From the NCBI GenBank assembly GCA_013823855.1, contig PNMW01000007.1:62001-126000 (forward strand): a stretch of DNA of 64,000 nt, in the 5' to 3' direction. The notes beneath the pieces were generated by a model that did not search any database, had not been told where the DNA came from, and saw nothing but the letters and a program-made list of their open reading frames with translations. Position 1 is the stretch's first letter; the number at the start of each line of letters is the position of its first letter. This DNA comes from Lysobacteraceae bacterium. Lineage in GTDB: Bacteria; Pseudomonadota; Gammaproteobacteria; Nevskiales; Nevskiaceae. This document shows, piece after piece, positions 19,100 through 27,492 of the stretch. A program made the translations under genes and the position numbers.

Positions 19100-19837
19100 T
19101 TGAACCTGCTCGACCCCGAACTGATCGTCGCTTTCCTCACGCTGGCCGCGCTGGAAATCGTGCTCGGCATCGACAACATCATCTTCCTGTCGATCATGGC
19201 GGCGAAGCTGCCGCTGCATCAGCAGGCCCGCGCCCGGACCATCGGCCTGGCCGGAGCGATGGGCACCCGCATCCTGCTGCTGGTCAGCTTGAGCTGGATC
19301 GCCAGGCTGACCGCCGATCTGTTCACCGTCGCCGGCATGGGCTTCTCCGGGCGCGACCTGATCCTGTCGCTGGGCGGCCTGTTCCTGTTCTGGAAGGCCG
19401 GCGGGGAAATCCGCCTGATGCTGCGCGGCGAAAGCCACCAGGTCGGCGATACCCGTGGCGATCGCGGCGTGACCTTCGCCGGCATCGTCGTCCAGATCAT
19501 GATCCTGGACATCGTGTTCTCGCTGGATTCGGTGATCACTGCAGTCGGCATGACCGACAACCTGCCGGTGATGATCGCGGCGATCGTCACCGCGGTGATC
19601 GTGATGATGTTCTTCGCCGGGCCCCTGTCGCGCTTCGTCGACCGCAATCCGACGATCAAGATGCTGGCGCTGGCCTTCCTGGTGCTGATCGGCGGCGTGC
19701 TGGTGCTGGAGGGCTTCGACGTGCATGTCGAGAAGGCCTATGTCTACACCGCGATGGGCTTCTCGGTGGCGGTGGAGTTCCTGAACCTGCGGATGCGCCG
19801 GAAAATGGCCGAGCTGTCGGCGACGGCGCTGCACTGA
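19100..19837 (+). CDS. TerC family integral membrane protein
   Basis: A 245-residue membrane protein with the TerC hallmarks: LEIVLGIDNIIFLSIMA in the first helix and IMILDIVFSLDSVITAVGM in the middle. Acidic residues in both are thought to take part in metal ion movement (Mn exporters in several species). I place the start at TTG 19100, giving MNLLDPELIVAF, because the upstream extension is Arg/Pro-rich and non-conserved; no clear Shine-Dalgarno supports this. It is 1 bp from the helicase gene and probably cotranscribed with it. Confidence 0.9.
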   Translation: MNLLDPELIVAFLTLAALEIVLGIDNIIFLSIMAAKLPLHQQARARTIGLAGAMGTRILLLVSLSWIARLTADLFTVAGMGFSGRDLILSLGGLFLFWKAGGEIRLMLRGESHQVGDTRGDRGVTFAGIVVQIMILDIVFSLDSVITAVGMTDNLPVMIAAIVTAVIVMMFFAGPLSRFVDRNPTIKMLALAFLVLIGGVLVLEGFDVHVEKAYVYTAMGFSVAVEFLNLRMRRKMAELSATALH

Positions 19838-19838
19838 C

Positions 19839-22163
19839 GTGTCAATCCAGCTGCCGACCGGCGATTCGCCGGAGATCGACCGCCTCTGCCGGGGCCTGAA
19901 TCCGGCGCAAGCGGAGGCCGTGACCGCGCCGCCCGAGCACCGTCTGGTGCTGGCCGGCGCCGGCTCCGGCAAGACCCGGGTGCTGACCCATCGCATCGGC
20001 TGGCTGATCGCCGTCGAAGGCGTGTCGCCGCATTCGATCCTCGCGGTGACCTTCACCAACAAGGCCGCGGCCGAGATGCGCAGCCGCATCGAGCAGCTGG
20101 TGACGGTGCCGGTGCGGACCATGTGGGTCGGCACCTTCCACGGCATCGCCCATCGACTGCTGCGCCTGCACTGGAAGGAAGCCGGGCTGGTGCAGAACTT
20201 CCAGATCCTCGACGCCGACGATCAGCAGCGGCTGGTCAAGCGGGTGATCCGGGCGCTCGATCTGTCCGAAGAGCAGTGGGTGCCGAAGGTGGTCACCGGC
20301 TGGATCAATGCCCAGAAGGAAGAAGGCCGGCGGCCGTCGGGCGTGGCCGACCAGGGCGATTTCGCGCAGCGCACGCTGGTCCGGATCTATTCCGCCTACG
20401 AGGCGCAGTGCGCCCAGAACGGCCTGGTCGATTTCGCCGAACTGCTGCTGCGCGCCCACGAGCTGTGCCGCGACGTGCCGCAGATCCGGCAGCACTACCG
20501 GCAGCGTTTCCGGCACATCCTGGTCGACGAGTTCCAGGACACCAACACGCTGCAGTACGCCTGGCTGCGGGTGCTGGCCGGCAATACCGGAGATGCCGCT
20601 CCCCGCGGCATCCTGTTCGCGGTCGGTGATGACGATCAGTCGATCTACAGCTGGCGCGGCGCCAAGGTCGAGAACATGGCGCGGCTCGGCAGGGACTTTC
20701 CGGGCTGCGAGGTGATCCGCCTGGAACAGAACTACCGCTCGACCGGCACCATCCTCAAGGCTGCCAACGGGCTGATCGCGAAGAACACCGGCCGGCTCGG
20801 CAAGGTGCTGTGGACCGATGGCCAGGATGGCGATGCCATCCAGCTGTATGCCGCGTTCAACGAGTACGACGAGGCGGAGTTCGTCGTCGGCCGGATCAAG
20901 GCCCATCACGAAGGCACCAGTGAATCAACCGCCGCGCTGAACGACTGCGCGATCCTGTACCGCTCGAACGCACAGAGCCGCGTGCTCGAAGAAGCGCTGA
21001 TCCGCAACCGCCTGCCCTACCGCATCTACGGCGGCCTGCGTTTCTTCGAACGTCAGGAAGTGAAGGACGCGCTGGCCTACATCCGGCTGGTCGCCAACCG
21101 CGATGACGACGCCAGCTTCGAGCGGGCGGTCAACACGCCGGCCCGCGGCATCGGCGCGACGACCATCGAAAAGCTGCGCGCCGTGGCGCGGGATGCCGGC
21201 GTGTCGCAGTGGAAGGCGGCTCAAGGTGCGGGTGCCACGCTCGGCCGTTCAAGCGGCAACCTGAAGGGCTTTCTCGATCTGATCGACGGCCTTGCCCGCG
21301 ATGGCGCGAACCTGAAGCTCGCCGAGCTGATGAAGCTGGCGATCGAGCGTTCCGGCTTGCGCGAGCACTACAAGAAGGAGAAGGGCGAGCAGGCCGAAGC
21401 CCGCCTCGACAACCTCGACGAGCTGATCAACGCCGCACGCGGCTTCGAGCGGCCGCCGGAGGACGACGGTCTCGATCCGCTGAACGCTTTCCTGGCCAAC
21501 GCCTCGCTGGAAGCCGGCGAGCGGCAGGCCGGCGTCGGGGAGGACTGCGTGCAGTTGATGACCCTGCACTCGGCGAAAGGTCTGGAATTCCCGGTGGTGT
21601 TCCTGGTCGGCATGGAAAACGGCCTGTTCCCGAGCCAGCGCGCGGTCGATGGCGGCTCGCTGGAGGAAGAACGGCGGCTGGCCTATGTCGGCGTCACCCG
21701 TGCGCGCCAGCACCTGTACCTGAGCTATGCCGAGGTGCGGCGCATCCACGGCCAGGAACAGATCGGCATGCCGTCGATGTTCCTGAAGGAGATTCCGGCC
21801 GAAACGCTGGTCGAGACCCGTCCGCGCGCCGGCATCCTGCGACCGGCCTATGGCGGCCCGTCGTCAGGCGGCGGAAGCAGCTATGGCGGTGGCGGCAGTT
21901 CCTACGGCGGCTATGGTGGCGGCGGCAATCGCTACGCCCGCGCGGCCGATGTCCCGCCGGCCCGCACCAAGATGAATCCGGCGACCACCGGCGAAGGCCC
22001 GGGCGGCTTCCGGCTCGGCGATCGCGTGCGCCATGCCAAGTTCGGCGAAGGCACCATCCTGAGTTTCGACGGCGACGCCGACCGCACGCGCATCGAGATC
22101 AAGTTCCGCGACGCCGGCACCAAGTGGCTGATGCTGTCGTACGCGCATCTGGAGAAGCTATGA
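19839..22163 (+). CDS. uvrD: UvrD/PcrA-type SF1A DNA helicase
   Basis: A 774-residue 3'-5' helicase for mismatch and excision repair. Motifs: Walker A GAGSGKT (40-46), TFTNKAAAEM, DEFQDTN, DDDQSIYSWRGA, EQNYRS, LMTLHSAKGLEFPVVF and VTRARQHLYL. The last 130 residues hold a Gly/Ser/Tyr-rich linker (SYGGGGSSYGGYGGGG) followed by a tudor-like C-terminal domain (FRLGDRVRHAKFGEGTIL...) that in UvrD/PcrA binds RNA polymerase. A GTG start is used, one base after the terC stop. Confidence 0.96.
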   Translation: MSIQLPTGDSPEIDRLCRGLNPAQAEAVTAPPEHRLVLAGAGSGKTRVLTHRIGWLIAVEGVSPHSILAVTFTNKAAAEMRSRIEQLVTVPVRTMWVGTFHGIAHRLLRLHWKEAGLVQNFQILDADDQQRLVKRVIRALDLSEEQWVPKVVTGWINAQKEEGRRPSGVADQGDFAQRTLVRIYSAYEAQCAQNGLVDFAELLLRAHELCRDVPQIRQHYRQRFRHILVDEFQDTNTLQYAWLRVLAGNTGDAAPRGILFAVGDDDQSIYSWRGAKVENMARLGRDFPGCEVIRLEQNYRSTGTILKAANGLIAKNTGRLGKVLWTDGQDGDAIQLYAAFNEYDEAEFVVGRIKAHHEGTSESTAALNDCAILYRSNAQSRVLEEALIRNRLPYRIYGGLRFFERQEVKDALAYIRLVANRDDDASFERAVNTPARGIGATTIEKLRAVARDAGVSQWKAAQGAGATLGRSSGNLKGFLDLIDGLARDGANLKLAELMKLAIERSGLREHYKKEKGEQAEARLDNLDELINAARGFERPPEDDGLDPLNAFLANASLEAGERQAGVGEDCVQLMTLHSAKGLEFPVVFLVGMENGLFPSQRAVDGGSLEEERRLAYVGVTRARQHLYLSYAEVRRIHGQEQIGMPSMFLKEIPAETLVETRPRAGILRPAYGGPSSGGGSSYGGGGSSYGGYGGGGNRYARAADVPPARTKMNPATTGEGPGGFRLGDRVRHAKFGEGTILSFDGDADRTRIEIKFRDAGTKWLMLSYAHLEKL

Positions 22164-22327
22164 ACGCCACCGTCATCTGGGTGCTGGTCCTGGTCGTCGT
22201 GCTGATCGTCGGCCCGTTCGCGACCCTGCGCGCGGTGTCGCACTACAAGGCGCGGCGGACCTCGGCGAAAAAGCCGGTGGACGACGACAACCCGGACGAT
22301 CCGGACAAGCCGCGCGGCTTCTGGTAG
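22160..22327 (+). CDS. Small single-span membrane protein
   Basis: A 55-residue protein with one N-terminal transmembrane helix (VIWVLVLVVVLIVGPFATL) and a charged Lys/Asp/Pro-rich tail ending PRGFW. Its ATG overlaps the uvrD stop (ATGA), which supports it being expressed. Function unknown. Confidence 0.65.
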   Translation: MNATVIWVLVLVVVLIVGPFATLRAVSHYKARRTSAKKPVDDDNPDDPDKPRGFW

Positions 22328-22413
22328 GGCAGCGCACGCCGGCGTCTTCAGCTGACGGCGGCAGGCGTTCGGCAGAATACTGGGGGCACTCCACGCCACG
22401 GTCGCCTCCCCCA

Positions 22414-23112
22414 ATGCCTTCAACCCGCCTGAACGAGCCTGAAGCGTCGTCTCGACAAGCTGGTCGCCGCTACTACGCGGGCGTCAGTGGCATCACGCTG
22501 GCGCTGACCTTGTGGAGCTTTTCCGACAACCTGCTGTGGAACGTCGGCCAGCCGAGCAATCGCGATCCGCTGCGGGTGATCCACGGCCTGTTCACGCTCG
22601 GCTGGATGCTGCTGTTCTTCGCGCAGGCGACGCTGATCCGGGTCGGCCATGTGCGCTTGCACCGGCGCCTCGGCCTCGTCGGTGTCGCCGTGGCGGCCGG
22701 CACCACGCTGAGCACGGCCTGGCTGTTCGTGGTGATCTGGAAGGGCTGGGCGGCGATGCCCGATTACCTGCAGGCGAACCGGCTGCTGCTGGTCGTCTAC
22801 GCGGTGCTGGTCACGCTCGGCTTCCGTGCGCGACGCCGGCCCGACCATCACCGGCGCTATCTGCTGCTGGCCACGCTGTGCATGATGGAGCCGGTGCTGT
22901 CGCGCGCATTCGATCCGCTGGCGCCGCTGCTCGACCCGCTGCCCGCCGCTCAGGTCGACGCCGCCTGGTGGCTGTTCTTCGTCATCACCTGGTCCGGCCT
23001 GTTCCTGTCGCTGTGGCTGCACGACTGGTCCCGCGAGCGGCGCATTCATCCGGCCACGCTGCGCGGCAGCGCCGGCGTGGCGCTGGCATGGCTCGTCGTC
23101 TGGCTGCTGTGA
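22414..23112 (+). CDS. Polytopic membrane protein of unknown function
   Basis: A 232-residue protein with about six membrane helices. Conserved-looking His residues lie at helix ends (RVIHGLFTLGWMLLFFAQA, VGHVRLHRRLGLVG, RRPDHHRRY), a pattern resembling cytochrome-b561 or DUF2306-like heme proteins, but no family can be named with certainty. It stands as a single gene 86 bp after the small membrane protein. Confidence 0.65.
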   Translation: MPSTRLNEPEASSRQAGRRYYAGVSGITLALTLWSFSDNLLWNVGQPSNRDPLRVIHGLFTLGWMLLFFAQATLIRVGHVRLHRRLGLVGVAVAAGTTLSTAWLFVVIWKGWAAMPDYLQANRLLLVVYAVLVTLGFRARRRPDHHRRYLLLATLCMMEPVLSRAFDPLAPLLDPLPAAQVDAAWWLFFVITWSGLFLSLWLHDWSRERRIHPATLRGSAGVALAWLVVWLL

Positions 23113-23357
23113 GCCGGATGCGCTGCAGGCCTCAACAGCCCCCTGGAACCGCTGATGGCGCGCGCGGCAGCGCGGCTGCTCGACGCGCCGGACCGACCAT
23201 TTCATCAAGCCGCCGCTGCGCCGCCCGTGCCTGCGAACCGGGTCGACGGCGCCGCCCGCGTGATCTGCTGCCGAACGTGAACGATCGTACCGGTGGCTAA
23301 ACGTCATTCCTGCCGGTTAGGATCTAATTCCTTAACACGCTTTACCTCGGGGGAACG

Positions 23358-23969
23358 ATGAATATGAATAAGTACCTGCGTCCCGCTGCCAAGGCGCTGA
23401 TCGGCGCAACCATGCTCGCCGGCGTGATCAGCACCGAAGCCATGGCCGTCGATTCGATGGCCGATTGCCGCCCCGGCGGCCCGATGGAACCGCTGCTGGC
23501 ACCGGCCGCCGTGGTCAGCGAGGACATCGCCGGCATCTGCCTGCTGTGCGGTGTCGACAATCCGGGCAACGTGGTCGACCGCACGCGCAGCACCTTCGCG
23601 ACGCTGCGCACGACGGTCGGCGTCGCTTCGGCGGTGTCGCTCGGCGTGACCGATACGGCCACCCGCTACATCGCCGGCCCGCTGCTGCCGCGGCGCGTGG
23701 GCGTGGTGATCCGCAATCCGGATTCGCTGCTCACCGCAGACCTGCTGCGCGGCGCCACCGTCACCACCAGCCTGAACGGCGTTGATCGCCAGACCTTCGC
23801 GGTCGGCGGCCTGCTGAAGCTCGACCTGCTCGGCCTGCTGAACTCGAAGGACCTGGCGCTGCTCGGCGGCGTGGCCACGGCCGATTTCGACGCGGTGCGC
23901 ATCAGCTACGGCTCGGTCGTCCGTGCGCTGAACTCGCTGAAGGTCTACGGCGTCTGCGTGCAGAGCTGA
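23358..23969 (+). CDS. Secreted protein of unknown function
   Basis: A 203-residue protein with a signal peptide of about 30 residues ending TEAMA. The mature part has three Cys-containing spots (ADC, ICLLCG, VCVQS) that could form disulfides. The C-terminal 100 residues (VGVVIRNPDSLLTADLL, TVTTSLNGVDRQTF, DFDAVRISYGSVV, LKVYGVCV) recall a beta-rich domain common in large Bacteroidetes surface proteins. A good GGGGGA lies before the ATG. A near-dyad GTTAGGA..TCCTTAAC (23316-23336) in the upstream region could be an operator. Role unknown. Confidence 0.75.
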   Translation: MNMNKYLRPAAKALIGATMLAGVISTEAMAVDSMADCRPGGPMEPLLAPAAVVSEDIAGICLLCGVDNPGNVVDRTRSTFATLRTTVGVASAVSLGVTDTATRYIAGPLLPRRVGVVIRNPDSLLTADLLRGATVTTSLNGVDRQTFAVGGLLKLDLLGLLNSKDLALLGGVATADFDAVRISYGSVVRALNSLKVYGVCVQS

Positions 23970-23997
23970 TCGGCAGCTCGAGGCCCGCGTGGTTCCA

Positions 23998-24027
23998 TCG
24001 CCCGTGGCGCATCCGCGCCACGGGCGA
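23998..24027 (+). terminator. Hairpin terminator candidate after the secreted-protein gene
   Basis: A perfect 13-bp stem TCGCCCGTGGCGC / GCGCCACGGGCGA with an ATCC loop, 28 bp after the stop. Only a weak T-rich tail follows (TCTGCTGTCT). Confidence 0.6.
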
Positions 24028-24210
24028 TCTGCTGTCTGGCCGCCGAGAACCCCTGAGCGGTCGATCGGAAGGGCCGCCGCGGATGCGCTGCGATTCCCGG
24101 GAAGTCCGAGCGCGTAGAGCGATCATCGAAAGGCGTGCGGGCATCGCCGTCCTGCGGTCATGATTTCCTGCCGCCCTTGATCCGGGCGCTGCCACACCCA
24201 CCTCTGTCCG

Positions 24211-25008
24211 ATGATCTGGACCGACGGTTTCATCGCCTTCGCCACCGGCCTGCTCGCCGTGGTGCTGCTGTTCACCGCCTGGCGGCGTCAGCAGGCCAGG
24301 CGCCGTCGCGAACTGGCGCCGTTCCGCCCGGAATGGCGGACGCTGCTCGATCGCCGGCTGGGCGTCCTGCTGCGGCGACTGACGCCCGAGCAGCGGCGCC
24401 TGCATGAGCGGCGCGTCGTCGAATTCCTGGCCGACATCCGCTTCGTCGGCTGCAACGATTTCGTGATCACCGAAGACGTGCGGCTGCTGATCGCCGGCTT
24501 CGCCTGTCTGCTGCTGCTCCGGCCCGATGCCTACGTGTTCCGCGGTCTGCGCACCGTGCTGGTCTATCCGCGGGCGTTCTGGGTGCGGCACCAGGAGCCG
24601 GACGCGCTCGGGCTGGTCAGCGACGAGCCGGAGCTGCGGCTCGGCGAATCCTGGAACGGCGAGCGCGTGGTGCTGAGCTGGGAGGATGTCGAGGCGGCGC
24701 TCGATGGCGATGCGGTCAATGTCTTGGTACACGAGTTCGCCCATCAGCTCGACGCCGAGAATCCCGAGACCGAAGGCGCGCCGCTGCTGCCGGATTACAC
24801 GCGCTGGTCGAAGGTGATGCTGCGCGAGTACCGGCAGCTCGAACGGCGCTCGTCGCAGGTGCTCGACGACTACGGCCTGGAAGGGCCGACCGAGTTCTTC
24901 GCGGTGGCCACCGAGGCCTATTTCCAGCGCGGCACCGAGCTGCGGCTGCTGCATCCGGAGCTGTACGGCCTGCTGCGCGACTACTACCGGATCGAGACGT
25001 CGGACTGA
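24211..25008 (+). CDS. mtfA: MtfA/M90 family zinc peptidase
   Basis: A 265-residue metallopeptidase with the zinc motif HEFAH (H174, E175, H178) and a downstream EFFAVATEAYFQ helix carrying the third ligand. The N-terminal FIAFATGLLAVVLLFTAW is a membrane anchor. Length and layout match E. coli MtfA, an aminopeptidase that interacts with the glucose repressor Mlc. The regulatory target here is unknown. Confidence 0.9.
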   Translation: MIWTDGFIAFATGLLAVVLLFTAWRRQQARRRRELAPFRPEWRTLLDRRLGVLLRRLTPEQRRLHERRVVEFLADIRFVGCNDFVITEDVRLLIAGFACLLLLRPDAYVFRGLRTVLVYPRAFWVRHQEPDALGLVSDEPELRLGESWNGERVVLSWEDVEAALDGDAVNVLVHEFAHQLDAENPETEGAPLLPDYTRWSKVMLREYRQLERRSSQVLDDYGLEGPTEFFAVATEAYFQRGTELRLLHPELYGLLRDYYRIETSD

Positions 25009-25050
25009 CGCTCGATCCCAAGCCGCACCGCGGTGCAGGCCGGCTGCAGT

Positions 25051-26526
25051 TCAGAAGCGGTAGCTGGCGAACACGGCGGCGAAGTTCGAGCTGCGGTAGC
25101 CGCCCTGTTCGAGCGCGGAGCCGGCCTCCAGATGTTCGAGCCGCGTGGTCAGGGACAGCCTCGGCGTGACGGTCCACACCACCTGCAGGCGCGCGACATC
25201 GGCGCTGTGGCTGCCACCCGTGCCGGCGGTGCCGGCATAGGCCGTGCCGTTGGCGCGGTAGACAGCATCGTCGCGGTCGACGCGCCAGGTCCACTGGTAT
25301 TCCAGTGTCACCCGCACCGTGGCGAATGGCGACAACACCAGATTGGGCGCGACGGCGGCGAGATTGGTCGGCGTCAGGAACAGGCCGTAGGCGTAGTAGA
25401 TGTTGTTGCCGTAAGGCGCCGAGGCATTGCGCAATGTTGGCCCGCCGTAGGCACCGCCGCCGCTCGCATAGTCGGCATGGAAGCCGAGACGTGGCGCGAG
25501 GCGGTCCGCGCCGAGCCGCCAGGTCTGGGCGAACAGCGCCTGCCAGGCTTCGAGCCGGCGCCCGTCGTGATCGCCCCATTGGTGGTTGACGGTCCAGTCC
25601 AGCGTCGCCTTGCCGATCTCGCCCCAGAGCCGCAGGCCGCCGTAATAGCGCTCCTCGCGTGCCGACAGCGCGCCCCAGGTCGCCTTGCGCTGGCGCTGGC
25701 GCCACAGGAACGGATCGAGATAGAGCGGGCTGTCGAACCAGCGACGCGGCAGCACGATGCCGCCGGTGATGCCCGAGAACCGGCGATCGCCGTCGCTGTG
25801 GTCATCGTCGATGCCGCCGTTGCCGAGGCGGTTGAAGCGGACATCGAACAGATCGGCGCGCAGGCGATCGCCGTTGATCCAGGTGCGCAGGCCGTTGACG
25901 GTGAAGTGCAGCGTGTTGTTGTCGCGCGCCGCGACCAGCAGGTTCGGCCCGTCGATGAACACCTGTCGCCCGTAGCGCGCGCCGACTTCGACATCGCCGT
26001 AATGGTCGGTCCAGTCGATGAAACGCTGCTGCAGGAACAGGTCGTTGCGCATCGTGCCGGACGGCCGGCCGATGTTGCGGCCATCGATGAAGCCGTGGCC
26101 GAGTTCCCCGTACAGCCGCAGATTCGGACCCAGATGGAGATCGGTGCCAAGAAACACGCGGTAGATGTCCTGCCGCTGCTCGCCGCCGTTGAGCTGCGCG
26201 TGCTCGGTGTGGTTGATGCGGCCGCGCAGTTCGCCGGACAGCGTCAGATAGACATCCGGCCGGCCCAGCGGCAGGTACTTGAGGCGGTCGAGGAAATCGC
26301 GCTGCTGGCCGGGATCGCGCATGCGCTGCCAGTCCTCGACCCAGCGCACGGCGGAGTAGCCGCTGGCGATCCCGCCCTGTCCGGTCGCGGCGGCCGGATA
26401 GCCGCTCGGCACCGGCGGCGCGGGTGGCGTGGCAGCCGGGCTGTCCGCGGCCTTGGCGGCCAGCGCCAGTGTCGCCGACAACACGCCACAGCAGATGCGC
26501 AGCGACAGCGGCGGCTTCCAGGGCAT
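25051..26526 (-). CDS. AlgE-like outer-membrane beta-barrel (alginate-export family)
   Basis: A 491-residue protein with a signal peptide (residues 1-27), a Pro-rich spacer, then a beta-barrel with repeated aromatic-ended strands and a terminal Phe (SYRF). The strand segment LSGELRGRINHTEHAQ and RNDLFLQQRFIDW resemble the alginate-export family. It is far from, and distinct from, the algE of the alginate operon at 53.5 kb, and is not next to polysaccharide genes. The transported substrate is therefore open. Confidence 0.8.
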   Translation of the reverse strand: MPWKPPLSLRICCGVLSATLALAAKAADSPAATPPAPPVPSGYPAAATGQGGIASGYSAVRWVEDWQRMRDPGQQRDFLDRLKYLPLGRPDVYLTLSGELRGRINHTEHAQLNGGEQRQDIYRVFLGTDLHLGPNLRLYGELGHGFIDGRNIGRPSGTMRNDLFLQQRFIDWTDHYGDVEVGARYGRQVFIDGPNLLVAARDNNTLHFTVNGLRTWINGDRLRADLFDVRFNRLGNGGIDDDHSDGDRRFSGITGGIVLPRRWFDSPLYLDPFLWRQRQRKATWGALSAREERYYGGLRLWGEIGKATLDWTVNHQWGDHDGRRLEAWQALFAQTWRLGADRLAPRLGFHADYASGGGAYGGPTLRNASAPYGNNIYYAYGLFLTPTNLAAVAPNLVLSPFATVRVTLEYQWTWRVDRDDAVYRANGTAYAGTAGTGGSHSADVARLQVVWTVTPRLSLTTRLEHLEAGSALEQGGYRSSNFAAVFASYRF

Positions 26527-26810
26527 GCACGGCTCCTCGCACGTTGATCGGGCCCGATGCCTCGCCGCAGGCCGCAGCCGGTCCGCCCGCGGTCGGGCAG
26601 CGCGTCAGGGAACGGTCGGGAATCGACTGGCCGGTTGCAGGGCGGTCGCCATGACCGCCGGTGAATGACGCCATCTTGGTCGCCGCGCGAACGCAGGGAA
26701 ATAACACCATGGAGCTAGGTTCCTGCGGACTCGGCGTTTCCCTACACTGGCGGCATGCATCCTTTCCCGTCCTTCGATGGCCTGCTCGCCGCGAGCACGC
26801 GGCTGCGGCC

Positions 26811-27473
26811 ATGACCGCGCTCGATGACGGCACGCTGCGCATCGTGGTGGCCGACGATCACCCGCTGTTCCGGGCCGCCATCGTCCACGCGCTGCAGCCG
26901 TTCGCCGGTTCGGGTGGCAGCATCGCCGAAGCATCGAGCTTCGCCACGCTGGGGGCCGTGATCGCCGCCGATCCGGAGCTGGACCTGGTGCTGCTCGACC
27001 TCAACATGCCCGGCGCGCAGGGCTTCTCGTCGCTGGTCTACCTGCGCGGCGAGCGGCCGGCGCTGCCGGTGATCGTGATCTCGTCCAACGACCACCCGCG
27101 CACCATCGGCCGGGCCCAGCAGTTCGGCGCTGCCGCCTTCGTGCCGAAATCGGCACCACCGGCGGTGCTGCTGAATGCGCTGCGTGCGGTCATGAATGGC
27201 GATGAATGGTTTCCGCCGCAGCGTGCGGCACGCAGCGCCGAGGACGCGAAGCTGGCCGAGCAGCTGGCGCAGCTGACGCCCCAGCAGTTCCGGGTGCTGA
27301 TGGCGATGGCCGAAGGCCTGCTCAACAAGCAGATCGCCCACGAACTGGGCCTGGCCGAGAACACCGTGAAGGTCCACATCACCGCAGTGCTGCGCAAGCT
27401 CGAGTGCTACAGCCGCACCCAGGCGGCGGTGAAGGTGAAGGCGCTGCTGCCGGAGCCGGACGACAGCGCCTGA
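26811..27473 (+). CDS. NarL/LuxR-family response regulator
   Basis: A 220-residue two-domain regulator. The receiver has the acidic pair DDH (15-17), phospho-acceptor D63 in LVLLDLNMPG, and the conserved PKS loop. The C-terminal LuxR HTH contains LTPQQFRVLMAMAEGLLNKQIA and NTVKVHITAVLRKL. The start at 26811 avoids a non-conserved upstream extension. It converges with the hybrid kinase gene 19 bp away, its likely phosphate source. A weak TACACT -10 lies just upstream. Its type resembles AgmR/ErbR regulators of alcohol metabolism in Pseudomonas; targets here are unknown. Confidence 0.9.
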   Translation: MTALDDGTLRIVVADDHPLFRAAIVHALQPFAGSGGSIAEASSFATLGAVIAADPELDLVLLDLNMPGAQGFSSLVYLRGERPALPVIVISSNDHPRTIGRAQQFGAAAFVPKSAPPAVLLNALRAVMNGDEWFPPQRAARSAEDAKLAEQLAQLTPQQFRVLMAMAEGLLNKQIAHELGLAENTVKVHITAVLRKLECYSRTQAAVKVKALLPEPDDSA

Positions 27474-27492
27474 AGCGCGCCGGCTGCGTCCA

